Notes: a model not told the origin generated them from the sequence alone. A DNA stretch of 64,000 bases from Pseudisothecium myosuroides (GCA_951799445.1 OX637290.1:21570987-21634986); one strand, 5' to 3'. Shown: positions 1 through 13,429, numbered from the stretch's first letter. Translations and numbers: made by a program.

Positions 1-527
1 AAAAATACACTGAGTCAGTGCGATTATGGTATGAATCCATGAAACAACAATAACCGCACGATAATTGTTGCCAAATCGTAGGGTCTAAACTTTGTGATGT
101 AAGAAATTCTTCCAATCCTTTTTTCACAAGTCAAATCTAAAAAGTTGATAACCAAAAAAATATGAGGTTAAAGAACCTAACATGCATAACCCCAATCAAT
201 TTATGGCTTCTCAAAATCTACTCTACAATTTTTTTAAATGAATTTATAATGCAATTTTTTCTCCAAGATCTAGTGTAATTGAGGCTCATTTCCAAGTACC
301 TTCAACACTACGGAAAGTCAAGATTACAATGGGTACCCTTGCACAAAATCTTGAATAGAAAAATCATAATCAATCATTTTCAAAATCGGATTTTTGATGC
401 TAAAACTAGACTTCAAAAAAAAATTACAAAAATATAAACTACTAAAAATAGCAACTCGGTTAGGTTTTATTTAACTTCAAAGTATTGATGACACCAAATT
501 TTGGTGCCTTGGACATTTAGGGGTTAA
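1..527 (-). mobile_element. Partial TTAA-flanked TIR element, type E
   Basis: The right boundary is a TTTAGGGG end followed by TTAA at 524-527; the other end lies before the window. Read on the minus strand, 310-527 matches 8705-8925 and about 100-308 matches 9800-10000. It is therefore a second copy of the element at 8705-10233 but lacks that copy's central 872-bp insertion. The undisturbed target dinucleotide TA is at 309-310. No coding capacity is visible. Confidence 0.7.
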
Positions 528-3500
528 GGAGCCATAAAAGACAATTTTGTACATTGTAGAGATTTCCTTTTTAAGGATGCAAAAAAAGATCCTTGTTTCA
601 CTGGTAAACAATGTAATGGGTTGATGGAGCTAAAAATGACCTCTTTTAATCCCTAAAGGACTAAACAACATTTTTTGGCAACATAGAGATTTTGGGAAGC
701 TCACTATTAATGGAATTTTTTTTCTTTAAAATTTTCACACATGTAGTCAAGGAGTAGCTATGAAGCACATCAATTTTCATAACTTTTGACTACGTGGTTA
801 AAAAGTTATTGTATGATATTTAGTTTTTATTGCTCAGTAGACAGCCCAAATAGCTAAAAAAAAATTATTTTTAAAATTTAAAATTTAAAATTGATTTTCT
901 AGATTTATATTTATGAAGAAAGTTTGAATCATTCCATTTTGATTAGCAATACAAAAGTTATGAGGAGTTCTAATTTGCAGGAAGTTATGAAATCTCTAAT
1001 TATGAACTTTGAAGTCCTTTGTTTAACTCAATTTTCAATATTTTTGTAAGAAAAAAAACTTTGGACACTATAAAACCCAGTGTTTTTTTGGATGATTGAC
1101 TATGGATATGGATGCTTACTCTAAAACATGAAGATGTTAGAGTGAAGATGGCCCTAAAAGGTAGATTTCCATGGATGTTGCGGAGAATGTTGGCAATTTA
1201 CTATAAAAATAAGTTGATGCTATCATTGACGTTGATGTTTTATTTGACATAAATACAAACACAATGATGTTTTTTGGCATGTCCAAGAAAACATAGTATT
1301 GCCACATCAACAAGCAAACCGGTTTTGACTATAGAAAAGTGTGTAAAAGTTACCGTGGGCTCCGATAAAATGCTAACTAAGTGTAAAAAATACATACGAA
1401 GGGCAGTCACATGGCATACTTTGCAAAAAAAGGAAAATGGATGGATGTACACCATGGATGAAAAAAAAGCTCTCTATACAAGTGGGATGATAGGAAGTAA
1501 AACAACCCATATGGGATATGTAAAACAAGAGTTGTGTTCAAAGTAGAATTTCTAAAGCAAAATCTCTATGTCTAGCATTCAAGCTCTCATCTTCAAATTA
1601 TTTCATATCTTTTGTTTGACCATGGATGGAAAATGGATTTCATTATAAAAACAACCTCTCCACCTTTCATTCTCACTAAATGTTAATGAAGTAATTCCTT
1701 CACTTTGCCATCAAAAATTCTCTTGATGGTAGATGGTAAGTTTTCTTTAATTCTTGTTGAATTTGATGATTTTTTTTGTTCATTTTATTTTATTTATTTT
1801 CATTTAAATAATTATTTTCTATTAACCTTGACCTATGGGTATGGTACGCACCAATTGATGTCTCAAAAAACATCTAGACGTTCAAGTTGACGTCTCAAAA
1901 AACAATATTAAAATTCTCAAACAATGTAAATGTGTACTGACTAGGCATGCCACACCATTCTCGATGGATACCCCGTCACTTTCCTTGCTGCCGTATCAGG
2001 TGCCATATCATAGATAGGCAGGATGAAAAAAGTTCCCATATAGCTTTCCTTGCATGAATGGTACTAAAGTGGCGCTAAAGCGGCAGTCGCATGGCAAGAT
2101 TTCAACACCCTCAAAGTCCACATTTGTGTAAACATTAGCTCAAAAACATCTACATATTAGGGTGCCATTTTGGATGCTTTTGCCATGTCAATCTTGACAT
2201 GATTTTTTGGACATCTACATTGACAAACATAGACATCGCCTACAACATCCCTATATCTTATTCCAAACATTCAAAAAAATACGGGTTTCTTATAGTAGGA
2301 TGTAGATTGTTTATTACAACATTACAACCATTGAGATTGGAATTTTTTAATTTCATAATTAAATTCTTAACAGTTTAGTATTTTAAATCATATTCAACTT
2401 CTTTCTACTTACAATTTCTTTTCAAACATGAATATTAAATTTTTTTGTTGAAATTTTTTATATGTATTCCTAACTGATTTCTTCAACATATTATGGATGG
2501 TAACAAGTTGTAGGATCTACATATTTTTGTGTAAAAAGTTGGAGATGAAATCTAATTATTTGGGAACAATTGAAAATACTTCATTTTGAAATCCAAGCAT
2601 CATGATCTTGCAATTGATAAGGTTTCTTATTTTGAAATTTTTGGAGGATATATGGTACTCTAACAAGTTAACTAAAGGATCCTATAGTTGGATTTGCTAA
2701 TGAATAAATATATATGAAGATTTTAGCCTTGCTTTGGATTTGAATGCTTTGAAGTAGTTTTGGGCCTAAAAATACTGAATTAATTTAGGGATTATTTAAA
2801 CTCGTCAAATAAAATGCAAGACGGTAATCATGGCCTCGATTGATGACTCAAGCGATTATGAATTTATGATTTTCAAAGATTATCATCTATGATAAATAAT
2901 TTGTTCTTGCATTTTTTTCCTAAGATAAAAATTGGAGGGAACCTCAAAAAAAAATCCCTAATTATACTAATATATGAGAGTCTACAAGTGAGGATTGTAA
3001 AAAATGGACTAGACATCTATCTATAAACAAATTGACTATATTCATAAACAAGTGACTTATTGCTTATAGTGTGAAACAAATAATAAGAGTTCAATTTTAA
3101 GTTGTAGCACTAAAAAGAAGCTTTACTAAGTTCAAGGACACTATAGAAACAAATAATGCACCTATTCATCTAAGAATTTGATCATATTTTTATATATTGC
3201 CTTGGTGATAGGTCTTGTCTTTCTAGGTTGAGATACATGTATACTTGTATATATGAGTGACAATTCCTTACTCCAAATTCTTATGAATGGTTGCTTGGCC
3301 TTTATTTAACAACAAAATTCTTCTAAATTTAATATGTTTTTAGAATGCTTTGGGCATCTGAAGTGAAGTATTAGATTTTGATCTTTTTCTCTGAGTATCT
3401 TTTAGATTAGATAAATCAATAAACCTGTTACGGAATCTGATTTTTATAAAGGTCCAACAATTGGTCAAAAAGCTATGTTTTGTGTTTGTTTTCACCTCTA

Positions 3501-4070
3501 ATTTGGTCAGGTAGAATAGAGCATTATGTTGCTTTGAAAAATTGCATATTTCTTCCTCACTTGAGGATCTACTCAAATTTGAAGTCTGTGGAGCTTTTTG
3601 CAAAGGAAATTTGAATTATAGGGCTCAAAAGGTTGACAAAGCCACATTGCCTAAAGCTTGCCTGGGTAGCCTTGAAAAAATATATTTTGTTGTTCTTTAC
3701 ACAATTATATTTCATACATACATTGATTTAGATCCCAATTTTCATATGCAAGACCCTAGTATTAGTCAATAATAAAATTCTGTGATTTCAAATTCTAAAA
3801 AGTAGATAATATTTGATTTATAATACTATTTATTGGCAATTTTGGGAGTATTTTTTAATTTTTGATCCTAAAAACTTTGGGGATTAAAAAATGTATAGAT
3901 GTAATGAGACACATCATGAATGCATTTTAAAGACATTGTTATGTATGAAGGGTATGAAAAAAAATCATCATCTATGGAAGGCATTAGTTATTAGGTTATC
4001 CAACTGAAAACATCTAATGAAACTAAAGTGATGATCTAGTATTGATCATAGAGCACAAATGAGTTTTTCA
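528..4070. other. AT-rich intergenic DNA, no gene recognised
   Basis: Short open frames here show no recognisable domains and no splice-linked partners. A possible degenerate TTAA-element end (TTAA then TCCCTAAAGG) is at 646-659, without a convincing partner end. Nothing else could be supported. Confidence 0.5.
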
Positions 4071-4919
4071 TTAACCCTTAAAGTTTCATGATTACATTTT
4101 ACCAAATAAACAATCCAAAAGTGTTATTTCCGTTGCAAAGAAAAACTTTTACACACTTTCTTTTGTTGCTTTAACCATATGATCTGGTGCTATATTAGCT
4201 AGGATGAAAATTTGTGGACGAAATTTCAAAATGGCTTTGACTATGTACACTGCAAGATACTAGTCTTTAAAATAAAAATAATACATTTTTATTCTCCTTT
4301 TAATACTAGAGTATAAGACTTTGAGTCATTTGTTGAAGGTGATGGGTAAATGCAATGCAAAGACCTTTAGGATGGATAGAAGTGGCCAAAGAAGTGCACA
4401 GGGACAAGAATATGAATTGCGTGTAGCTTACATTTTCATCAATGGAGAATTGAAGTAAGAATCTGAGAGAAAAAATTGAAAAAAACAAACTTCATTTTCA
4501 TTCTCTATAAAAATTCTTAAGTACAACTATGTGTAAGATAGAAAAAAAATCTAAATTATTCATAAGCCCAAGATGGAATTTGAACACTTAATTCTTACGG
4601 TGAAATTGTCCTATTCAACAAGCAATCGAAAAAATCCAATTTCCGCGTATATATAAATCTAGAAAACCAATTTCAAATTTTTGTTTCTCAAAAAAGTGAT
4701 TTTTTTTTTATCTGCCCGGACTGCCCAATTACAAAAAAAAGTAACATATTAGGCCATAACTTTGGACTCTTGTTTCCAAAAGTCATGAAATTCAGTGCAT
4801 ATGAAAGATATTCCTCGTTCCCTTCATCTATTAAAATTTCAGCCTAAAATATGGAAATCTCTATCCACACGTACCTGCCCAAGTTGCTAAAAATAATAGG
4901 CTGGTCCTTTAGGGGTTAA
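4071..4919 (+). mobile_element. TTAA-flanked TIR element, type A (849 bp)
   Basis: The left end is TTAA plus CCCTTAAAGTTTCATG and the right end is GGTCCTTTAGGGG plus TTAA. The left terminal sequence and interior match the elements at 10352 and 43447. The interior is AT-rich and non-coding, so this is a non-autonomous MITE. TTAA targets with ends starting CCC are typical of the piggyBac superfamily; that assignment is inferred. Confidence 0.75.
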
Positions 4920-6197
4920 AACAAAATGACCCTAAATGGAAGATCTGAAACAAAGAATACTAACTTACAACCAAAGCTTGCAAAACTGTCCTAGGCCACA
5001 ACTTTCTGAAAGCTCAGATTTGCTGGGCTAAAATCTCAGTCTAGGAGAAAACCTCATCCAAGCACTTGGCAACACTTAGGTGGTGGCAATTGGGATCGGT
5101 TCCCCACAATTTAGCTAAACAAAATTGCAAAATGCAAAATAAATACCATCACTCAATTCTTGACATAATACATCCATCCAATATCCCTAAATCAAGTAGC
5201 AAGTACATATTCATCATATATATTCTTTATTGAATGTGTAGAAAAATAATCAAAACTCCTTACAATAGAATGACAAATTCTCCTTGTGACACTACAATCC
5301 TTAAAACATCCAAACAATCAACTCACTCAAGCCCATGTTCATCACAAGTTGAAACAACTACTTTAATTTTCCCTTGCCAAAATGATAAATGATTAGTGAA
5401 AAAAGGCATAAGATTTAAAGATGAAAACATCAGGGCTTTTCACACATTGTAAACTTTCCAACACTAAGGAAAGACAAAACACTTTGCACTATTTTCCTTG
5501 TAATATTTTTTGACCATAGCATTCTTAGTTTTTTAATATAATATAAAAGAAAGTCAATATCCAATCTAGTTTGCACAAAACGTGTATATTTGTGGAAAAA
5601 AATTCTACCCAAAAATGTTGCCCAAAGCAAGATATCAACCATAAAATGGTTGATTCATTTGGGTTTGGGAGGGATCATCTCTCCTAGTTATTTCGTGTTC
5701 TTTGGCACTAGTAGAAAACACGCCCGAGATAGCCATTGAGAAAACCACTAAGTTCACTAATTTATCCAATTCCAACAAGTGTTGGTGAGCTCCATTGATT
5801 ATGTCAAGTGTGTTTTCTACTAGTCTAATTCCAAATATGAATTCAATTTTTTTCAATCTTGATCATTCATGGTATAGAATATTTTTTTGCATTTTTCTTT
5901 TAAATTGTTAAAATGGGCAATGAGGGGGCAATTTCCCCCGGTCTTTTGGCATGCGCGTGCCTAATTTAATTATTAACATGTATAAAATTTAATGTAAGGA
6001 TGAAGCTAGTGTTTAATGAAATTTTGGACAAAATTATTTTTATTTGCATCACTACCAAAAACAAATTTGCAACTTCTTGTCTTTAAATACACGATAGACC
6101 TCAAATTTATCACATATTGAATCTATGACGTACTTATACCATACAATCAAATTAAAGATGTCCTAGTACACTTCTCTCCACTTCTTCTCCCCTCTAT
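4920..6197. other. Intergenic DNA, no gene recognised
   Basis: AT-rich sequence with no supportable coding frame. The minus-strand open frames at 5430-5856 show no recognisable motif or splice partner. Confidence 0.5.
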
Positions 6198-7966
6198 TGC
6201 CATAAGGTGAAAACACCCAAAAACGTCAAGATAAGCAATTTACCATAGTCAAGGCGCCTTTTTCAAGAGAAAAACAAAACATTTTTATAGTATGAGCAAT
6301 TAAAAATCATGAATTTTCAAATAAAAAAATTCAAATAAGGTATGTACTATAATTACTACAAATTTTCAAAGTGGCAATCCTATAGCCCACGTGCTAAATC
6401 CGCCACATCTTGTAGGCCGGTCATAAATCAAAATCTAGAAAATCAGCAGTCAACAAATAGCAACAAAGAAGCATGGGAATGATTTAATTGCACTTCAAGA
6501 AATACTTTCAAAAGAAGTCTACTTATCCGGAATGGGTCCATGCAAGAACATTTTGCCGAGTGTTTAATTTCACCATAGAAGTGATTTCCCAAGGACCTCC
6601 TCGCCTCCGTCGCCCAACGTGATACATATACAACTCCATGAACCTTCCGTTCCGGTGCTCTTTGCCCTAACTTATTTTATCCACGCACCACCGAAGCTTC
6701 ACCCTAAGGCCAGCGCTACCCTACCCTACCCTAACCCAAGAGCCATCATTGCAAGCCCCGGAACTGGATATCAAAACTGTTTTGATTCTTATCCACAACA
6801 AACGGAAGAAATGATATGCCAATCAACCCAGCCGGCCCCCCTATCCATAAAATACGTGCACCACAGGTGCTTCCGGAACCCCGACGGAACCCCGACCGAC
6901 GGAACCCCGACCGACGGAACCCCGACGAGGGGGGCACCGAAGGTTATGATGATGGTCTTCCGCTTTAACTTATTGCGGAGCCCCGGCCTACTCCAGGACT
7001 TGATCGTACCTCCCACCTCCCATCCTATTGACATTCTCAGATCAGTCAGTTGGGTCTCATTTTGTGCAAATGGACCAACCAACCGTAAAGTTTGCCAATC
7101 TGGTTGTTTGGTCGGTGCAATCACATTCATCTGATGATGATTCAATAATATAAAGGGAATCACTAGAAAAGTAGAAACACCCAAAAGCATCCCTGTTCTC
7201 ATTCACTCACACTAAGGTAGGAGGCTCAGAAATGGAGCATCTAAGGGCTGGTCCACCTTTTTCATGTATTTCCTTGGACGGGAATATTTTTAGCTCATTT
7301 TTCAGACAAAGAGAAATTGATGAGGAATCTAACCCAAGTGGTTTTGTATTTTTCTAAGCATTTTTGAATTACTTGTGAATTTTCAAACGAGTTGGGTCAT
7401 AGGTCCCTATTTGTGACCCTAGGTCTTTCATAAACGGTTCACTTGCAATTCTAAATAAAAACGGGGAAAGCAAAGGAAACGATTGGCTCTTGCAATTAAT
7501 AATGTTTTTTTTCCTTGATTCATTCAATGACTATACTAGTCAATTTCAGAACCAACTCATGTCCATTTCACAGCCATTTATAGGGTCCGTTCTTAATGCC
7601 CGCTCCATTTTACAGCCTCCTATCTTAAGCTTAGATTCAATTTTCCTGGAAGTGTTTCCAAACTTCCATTGAAGTGTTCTTGATAAATGTCATAAAATTG
7701 TCCCCTTACTTAATTGTTGTTAGTTGAATGCTGATTTCATCTGATTTCGGTATCAAGTCCGACTATAGAGTGGTTTTAGTGGTTTAGAGAGCTGCAACTT
7801 TGAAAATTCATAGAAATTACATGCTACATGCGAAAAACCTATGTTTTTTTTCAAAATTCATGATTTTTAATTGCTAATACTATTTAGAAAAAAATATGTT
7901 AGGAAAAGGTGCCTCCAACTATACTGATTTGCTTATTTTGACGGTTTTGGGTGTTACTACCTTAGG
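6198..7966. mobile_element. Long-TIR element, MULE-like, with inner repeats
   Basis: Two arms of roughly 200 bp, about 6198-6400 and 7770-7966, are inverted copies that begin with a TAAGGT-N-AAACACCC-type end. Long arms of this kind suggest a Mutator-like element, but I could not read a 9-bp target duplication. A further copy of the left-end motif lies at about 7163-7200, and 7280-7400 resembles the interior of the TTAA element at 17676, so the element is composite. The 171-residue open frame from 6619 matches nothing I know and spans a tandem repeat. A related copy lies at 52531-52905. Confidence 0.55.
6875..6926. repeat. 15-bp tandem repeat, about 3.5 copies
   Basis: The unit GGAACCCCGACCGAC is repeated nearly perfectly, with a shortened first copy. 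It is GC-rich against an AT-rich background and lies within the long-TIR element. Confidence 0.85.
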
Positions 7967-8704
7967 GATAACATAATGCCATTCAATGATGTAGGCCTAG
8001 TCTCAAACAAATACTTTTGAATTGATCAAATTAAATGTCTGGAAACATTTGGGCCGCCGGGTCAATCTGGCAACAGTCATCCATCCTCATTTTCATTCAT
8101 TCATGTCACAGAGTTCAGGTCCCATGAGATAAATACATGTGCTTGGGATGCAAAGTAGATGTCGTCACTGTACTTTGCCTACTTTGCATCTAGTGTTTTT
8201 TTAGCCTACATTTGACTGCAGCAGTGCCTACCTACTGCGGAGCTCTTGAGTGTGCTTGTTTTCAAGGTGGATCGTGGATAGGATGGAGACCAGGGCTTTT
8301 TTTTCTGGCGAAATTTTGCCAGATTCCGCCAAATCTGACCACTACGGCTCTGTCCCTCCAAAAACTGGCCAGTGCAGTGATGCCAGAGGGAAGGACACGA
8401 GTCCAAAAAAAAAGCCCTGATGGAGACACATGCATGAACAGTTCACAATATTCACATTGGTTTCCTACGCGCAAGTGCCCCTCACCGCCCAAAAAGTGTT
8501 CACTTGCAAATTCAAAAAGGAACCACAAGCAAACATCATAGGAAAACAATCCAACCACTCGATTTCAGATTTTGATTTTGCATATGAAGTTGGTCACGCA
8601 TCCCAATGGTGAAGACATCAACGTCTGCATTGATTTTTGTGTACGACACTATTTTTTGGAGACTAGTACACTCACACGTCAAACAAACCGTAGGCACTGA
8701 GGAA
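7967..8704. other. Intergenic DNA, no gene recognised
   Basis: A moderately GC-rich patch at 8200-8420 has overlapping open frames on both strands, none with recognisable features. No end motifs were found. Confidence 0.5.
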
Positions 8705-10233
8705 TTAATCCCAAAATGACCCTGAGGACAGAATTTGTCTTTGACCAATTTTTGAAGTTAAAATAAAACCTGACCAAATTACTATTTTTAGTAGTTTATA
8801 TATTTTTTTAATTCTTTTTGAAGTTTAGTTTTAGCTTCAAAAAATCCGATTTTGAAAATGATTGATTCTAATTTTTCTATTCAAGATTTTGTATATGGGG
8901 GTTCATTGCAATTTTGACTTTTGTACAGTTGGGTACTGTAATCTTACAACTGGCCGATTTGAGCCATTCAAAGATTTTTGCATACCATAGAAATAGAAAT
9001 GGAATTTTTCATCTTGCATAATTATCACTCAATCCTCACGCAATCCCAATCAAGCATACAAAATTTCACTTTAAAAAAAGTAGAATTCCATTTTTGGTGA
9101 ATTTATAAAGTAAATTTTTATGGTTTTATATAATATTTTATTGAGAACAATTGGTGACGAATTTTTTTAATCCGATTGCATAGATATGTAGGGAACACCT
9201 ATACGCACATCTTTCATATTCAAAAACATCCTATTGAGTAACAAAAATATGTTCTATGAAGAGTTCAATGTGAAGTGTCATATGACCTAACTTTGAAAAA
9301 TAGGTATCTCTATTAGATAAGTAAATTTTGGCAAAATAATTGTGCCACCATGCTCAAATGTGTGAAATTAGTTACTATGTGAAGGGACAATAATTTTTTT
9401 AAATTATAATAAAGAATTATCTATTTTTCAAAGTTCGGTCATATGACACTTCACATTGAACTCTTCATAGATCATATTTTTGTTACTCAATAGGGTGTTT
9501 TTGAATATGAAAGATGTGCGTACAGGTGTTCCCTACAAATCTATGCAATCGGATTAAAAAAATTCGTCACCAATTGTTCTCAATAAAATATTATGCAAAA
9601 CCATGAAAACTTACTTTATAAATTCACCAAAAATGGAATTTTGCTTTTTTGAAACTGAAATTTTGCATGCTTGATTGGGATTGCGTGAGGATTGCGTGAT
9701 AATTATGCTTACCAAAAGATAACAATTATATTGCACATTGTAATAAAAAATGTGAATGACTCAAATTGGCCGGTTGTAAGATTACAGTACCCGATTGTAG
9801 TGTTGAAGGCTCTTGGGAATGAGCCTCAAATACACTAGATCTTTGAGAAAAAATCACATTAGAAATTCATTTAAAAAAATTGTAGAATAGATTTTGAGAA
9901 GTCATAGATTGATTGGGATTGTGCATGTTTGGCCCTTTAACCTCATATTTTGTTGGTGACCAACTTTTTAGATTTGACATGTGAAAAGAGGATTGAAAGA
10001 CTTCAAATCACTTTCAAAGTTTTAACACTCTCATGATCAAACATTATAATCTTTCAATCCGTAAGAGACATTGTTGCGTTTTCTTTTCTAATGTGATCTC
10101 TAATATGTCTAGTTTGATTTTATACGGTTACAATCAAAAAGAATTGATACAACTTATCAAAATGTTGACTTTTAATTCAATTTAGAGAAAATTCCTAGAA
10201 GCTCAGGAAATTCCAGGGTCATTTTGGGGTTAA
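8705..10233 (+). mobile_element. TTAA-flanked TIR element, type E, carrying a nested MITE
   Basis: The left end is TTAA plus TCCCAAAATGACCCTG (8705-8724) and the right end is CAGGGTCATTTTGGGG plus TTAA (10214-10233). The two ends are near-perfect inverted repeats. Without the nested insertion at 8926-9797 the element would be about 655 bp. Its outer segments match the inverted copy at 1-527. No transposase frame is present. Confidence 0.8.
8926..9797. mobile_element. Palindromic TA-flanked MITE (Tc1/mariner-like), 872 bp
   Basis: The element starts CAGTTGGGTACTGTAATC and ends with the inverted complement (GATTACAGTACCCGATTG). It is flanked by TA at 8924-8925 and 9798-9799. Arms of nearly 380 bp (about 8926-9305 and 9420-9797) are inverted copies, so most of the element can fold back on itself. 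The related copy at 1-527 has an intact uninterrupted TA at the same place. A TA duplication with ends beginning CAGT fits the Tc1/mariner superfamily (inference). There is no coding capacity. Confidence 0.85.
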
Positions 10234-10351
10234 GGTAGATGGGGGTAAAACAGACAAGGTTCTAAAATGGTTCATATGTGCGGATGGTGATCATTTTAGG
10301 GCATAAATGATTATCATCCACACATGGGAATTGATTTAGAACCTTGTCCAT

Positions 10352-11015
10352 TTAACCCGTAAAGTTCCATGATTATGTTTTCACCAAAAACGCTCCAAAA
10401 CTACCATTTCTAGTACAAGACTTACCAAATTTTGGGGAAAAAATAGTTTTGGACACATGTAACTATAGGATCTTGTAGTCCGCTGGTTTGAGAAGATGTG
10501 GATAAAATTTCAAATTACCACTGCATGGATTGCAAGATATGAGCTTTTGAATTTACAAAAATCCTTTTTTGGGCCTTGCAAAAATAAGGCAGATGCACTT
10601 CACAAGCTTACATTTGTATGAAAAAATGTCCAAAATGGTGGTGCTTTTTTGGATTTATTCTTCAAGACAAGTTGGCTACATGCTTGAAATTTTCAGATTG
10701 TTTGGAATTGTACAACATATAGAAAAAAAATAGTAAGTAGAAAGAAATAGAGAAGTTAATTAAGAAGATTCAAAGCCAAATAGTCTAGTCAAGCAAGGTG
10801 CAAATTCTTTTTTCTTCACTTTAAATGCAAATATCTTGCAATACATGCAATCAAATTTTATGAAATTTCTTCCACACATTCTTCCACTTGTCTATAACAA
10901 GATTTCACAGTTAGATGTGCAAAAAAAAACTTTTAAATTTTTTTGTACTTTGCAATAGAAATGGTAGTTTAGAGTGACTTCTGATGATAAAAAGCCTCAT
11001 AACTTTAGGATTTAA
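10352..11015. mobile_element. TTAA-flanked fold-back element, type A (664 bp)
   Basis: The left end is TTAA plus CCCGTAAAGTTCCATG. The right end is a decayed CTTTAGGA plus TTTAA. The segment 10390-10560 matches the reverse complement of about 10800-10980, giving long inverted arms. The left terminus is closely similar to that of the element at 43447. Confidence 0.65.
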
Positions 11016-11110
11016 GTTGCACAAGAAAAAAAAAGTCAAAAAAGAGAAGGTGATAGGAAGAGATAAAGAAAAGATGTCAAAATTGAAGATGACATTCACA
11101 ATTTTGCCCC

Positions 11111-12013
11111 TTCACCTCTAAATGCCGAAGGCATTTTTTGGCTCCAAACCCACTGAAAACTATCATCTCTGTTGTGATCACTCAAGAAACAAAACAAATT
11201 TTTTTTTTAAGAATCTAACCATGGAATCTTGTACTTCAATTGTCTCAAATCACGTGGTAAAAATTCCATGAAGTTTGACTATACAGATTAGAAGATATTA
11301 GCATTCAAAGTTGGAAAAAAAGTTTTTTGAGTCTTGGTCTACAATTTCAGATGACTTTGATTGCCATTTGTGGAAACTTTTTGCATTGTGGACTATAAAT
11401 TCAAATTTTTTTATGTTGAACATTTGAGTTGAGAGTTGGGAAAAAAAATTCAAAGAAAAAATTCTTGATTTTCATTCATTAAAAAATTGTGAAGTAGAAG
11501 TAGGATCAAAATTGAACGAAACACTAAATCGTCAATAGCTTTAAGATGGAATTGAAACACTGTAATCCCAACGGTGAGATTGTTTTTGCAAACAAACTTA
11601 ACCTTGTCAAAAAAATAAATTGAAAATTGCATTCAAAATGAATTCTGTAATTTGTGTTTTGAAGAAGATGCTTAGATTGCCTGAAAAACAAGATTGTTCA
11701 TAACTTTCTCAAATAGAACAAATCAAAGCTTTAGATGTAGATAAAAACATGATCTTCAAGAAAAAAATTAAAAATTAAAAAAAATTCAATTTTTAATTTT
11801 TTTTGTTCTTCCTAGCAAACTACTTTTTTGACTTAGGGTGGCATAACTTTTGCTCTTGTGTATTGTTTGAAAAAAAATTATACTTTTAGAAAGCTAATGT
11901 GATTCTTTACCTTCAAAAAAAGTTTGAAAAAATCAGGTTAAAATTTGAGGTCATGTGAGCCTGCCTGAAATCCCAAGTGTCCCTTGAGGGGACTTTGGTC
12001 CTTTAGGGGTTAA
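11111..12013 (+). mobile_element. TTAA-type TIR element, type A (903 bp)
   Basis: The right end (GGTCCTTTAGGGG plus TTAA at 12010-12013) is intact; the left end is decayed (TTCA plus CCTCTAAATGCC). The last 75 bp are the near-identical reverse complement of the left end at 16546. A shared stretch also contains the empty counterpart of the 17013-17249 insertion. Non-coding. Confidence 0.7.
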
Positions 12014-13429
12014 CCTTGGAAGAACGCGTCACTATCACGGAGGTATTTAGTTTCTTCAAATTCTTTGAAAGGCATTCATTGAACACTAATAAATGAATCC
12101 TTCCAAGATCCATTCTAAGTCCATGACCAGTTTTGCCTTCGGCTTTGTTGATGTGGCAGCTTCTCATTTGTCTTGAGAAGCTTGGACCTTCTCAATTGAT
12201 AACGGATGTGAAAAATTGGATACAACATCTAGAAATCAAGTGTGAACGAAGTTCAACTAAGTATGACAAAATTGGAATCGGATAATAGGAAAAGTTACAT
12301 TCCACAACCTGCTCGTCGTCCGTGAAAGAGGAAACAGAGTTCTACTTCCATGGTTACTTTGGCTTTTGAAATTGAATCCTATGAACTTTCCAAAATTGTC
12401 CACACCTCCTCTCTAATTCAAATCAAAAGAATCAAATTTGCCCTTCCCTTCTTCTAAAAGACGACAATTTACAGAACCAAGCCTTCTCCGATAACCTCTT
12501 GGTTCACAACAATTTCGACAATAAAGAAACAAACAACTCAACGTCGACCAACATGTGCAATAGTTGCAATCTCAAAACGAAGAATATACTTTATATTTCA
12601 CTTGCCAAATTCTTTCCCCATCAAAATCAAAACTACTCCTACTTATCTTCACTCCCAAACCAGCAAAAGTACAAGAACTACACGCCTTCGAACCACAAGA
12701 TCCCTCTCACCACTTCCACAAATACTCTCCAAACTCCCTCTTAAAACTCTAAACACTTTCTCTTAACAATAAGTATAATGCGCACCTTGAACTAGATCTT
12801 GTTTTTTTTTTTTATTGAAAAATGCTCTACTTCTTTGATTGGAGCTTTGCATCAACATCTTCAAATTTGATTGTCCATCTTGTAATGTTGTATTGATTTT
12901 ACAGTGGGTGAGCACAAAGTCGAGACCAACAATGATCCAACCGCCTATGCAGAGGCTGTGCACTTGCAGTGCTTTGGCTTAATTTGATATCTGGCTACTT
13001 ACAGTATGTGAAACTGGTTATGAGCAAAACCGGTTATGTCTAGTAATCGTTTGAGTGAAGCAGTCATCGATCGGAAACTAGGTTTGTAGATTTGGCTCAT
13101 CCTACCGGGCTCACCTACTCAACGGACTTAGTTCCCAATCGATAACCGATCCTCCAAAATTGATTACCTATTACATAGTAGGTCCATTCTAGGTGATTTT
13201 GTGCAACTTGGTTTTCAAGCCTTTCTTGCAATGACCAAGAATCAGTTCGAAAATTTAGAAAACCAGATCCAACGTTTTCTACTGTTTGATGTTCCCCTAG
13301 GTATGCGAGCATTTCCCACGTATTCCGCATTACTCTACAGCTGATAACCTTGGATCCGGGTATCTAAGTATTTGACCAGCTAACCATATATAAGGTAGTC
13401 TGCTCTGAAAGTGAGCGGGCTCTAAAACC
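12014..13429. other. Intergenic DNA, no gene recognised
   Basis: Open frames at 12499-12744 (+) and 13115-13330 (-) were examined. Neither shows family motifs or splice-linked partners. Confidence 0.45.

Noticed and set aside
646..2794. Possible 2.1-kb TTAA element from TCCCTAAAGG (646) to TTTAGGGATTA (about 2784)
   Set aside because: The right end lacks a proper TTAA and the interior shows no similarity to the other families; chance cannot be excluded.
6619..7202. Open frames of 171 (+) and 137 (-) residues
   Set aside because: They overlap on opposite strands across a 15-bp tandem repeat inside a transposon, with no recognisable motif or splice partner.
13115..13330. 71-residue minus-strand frame that reads somewhat protein-like
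   Set aside because: No known motif, no retroelement neighbours and no splice-linked partner.
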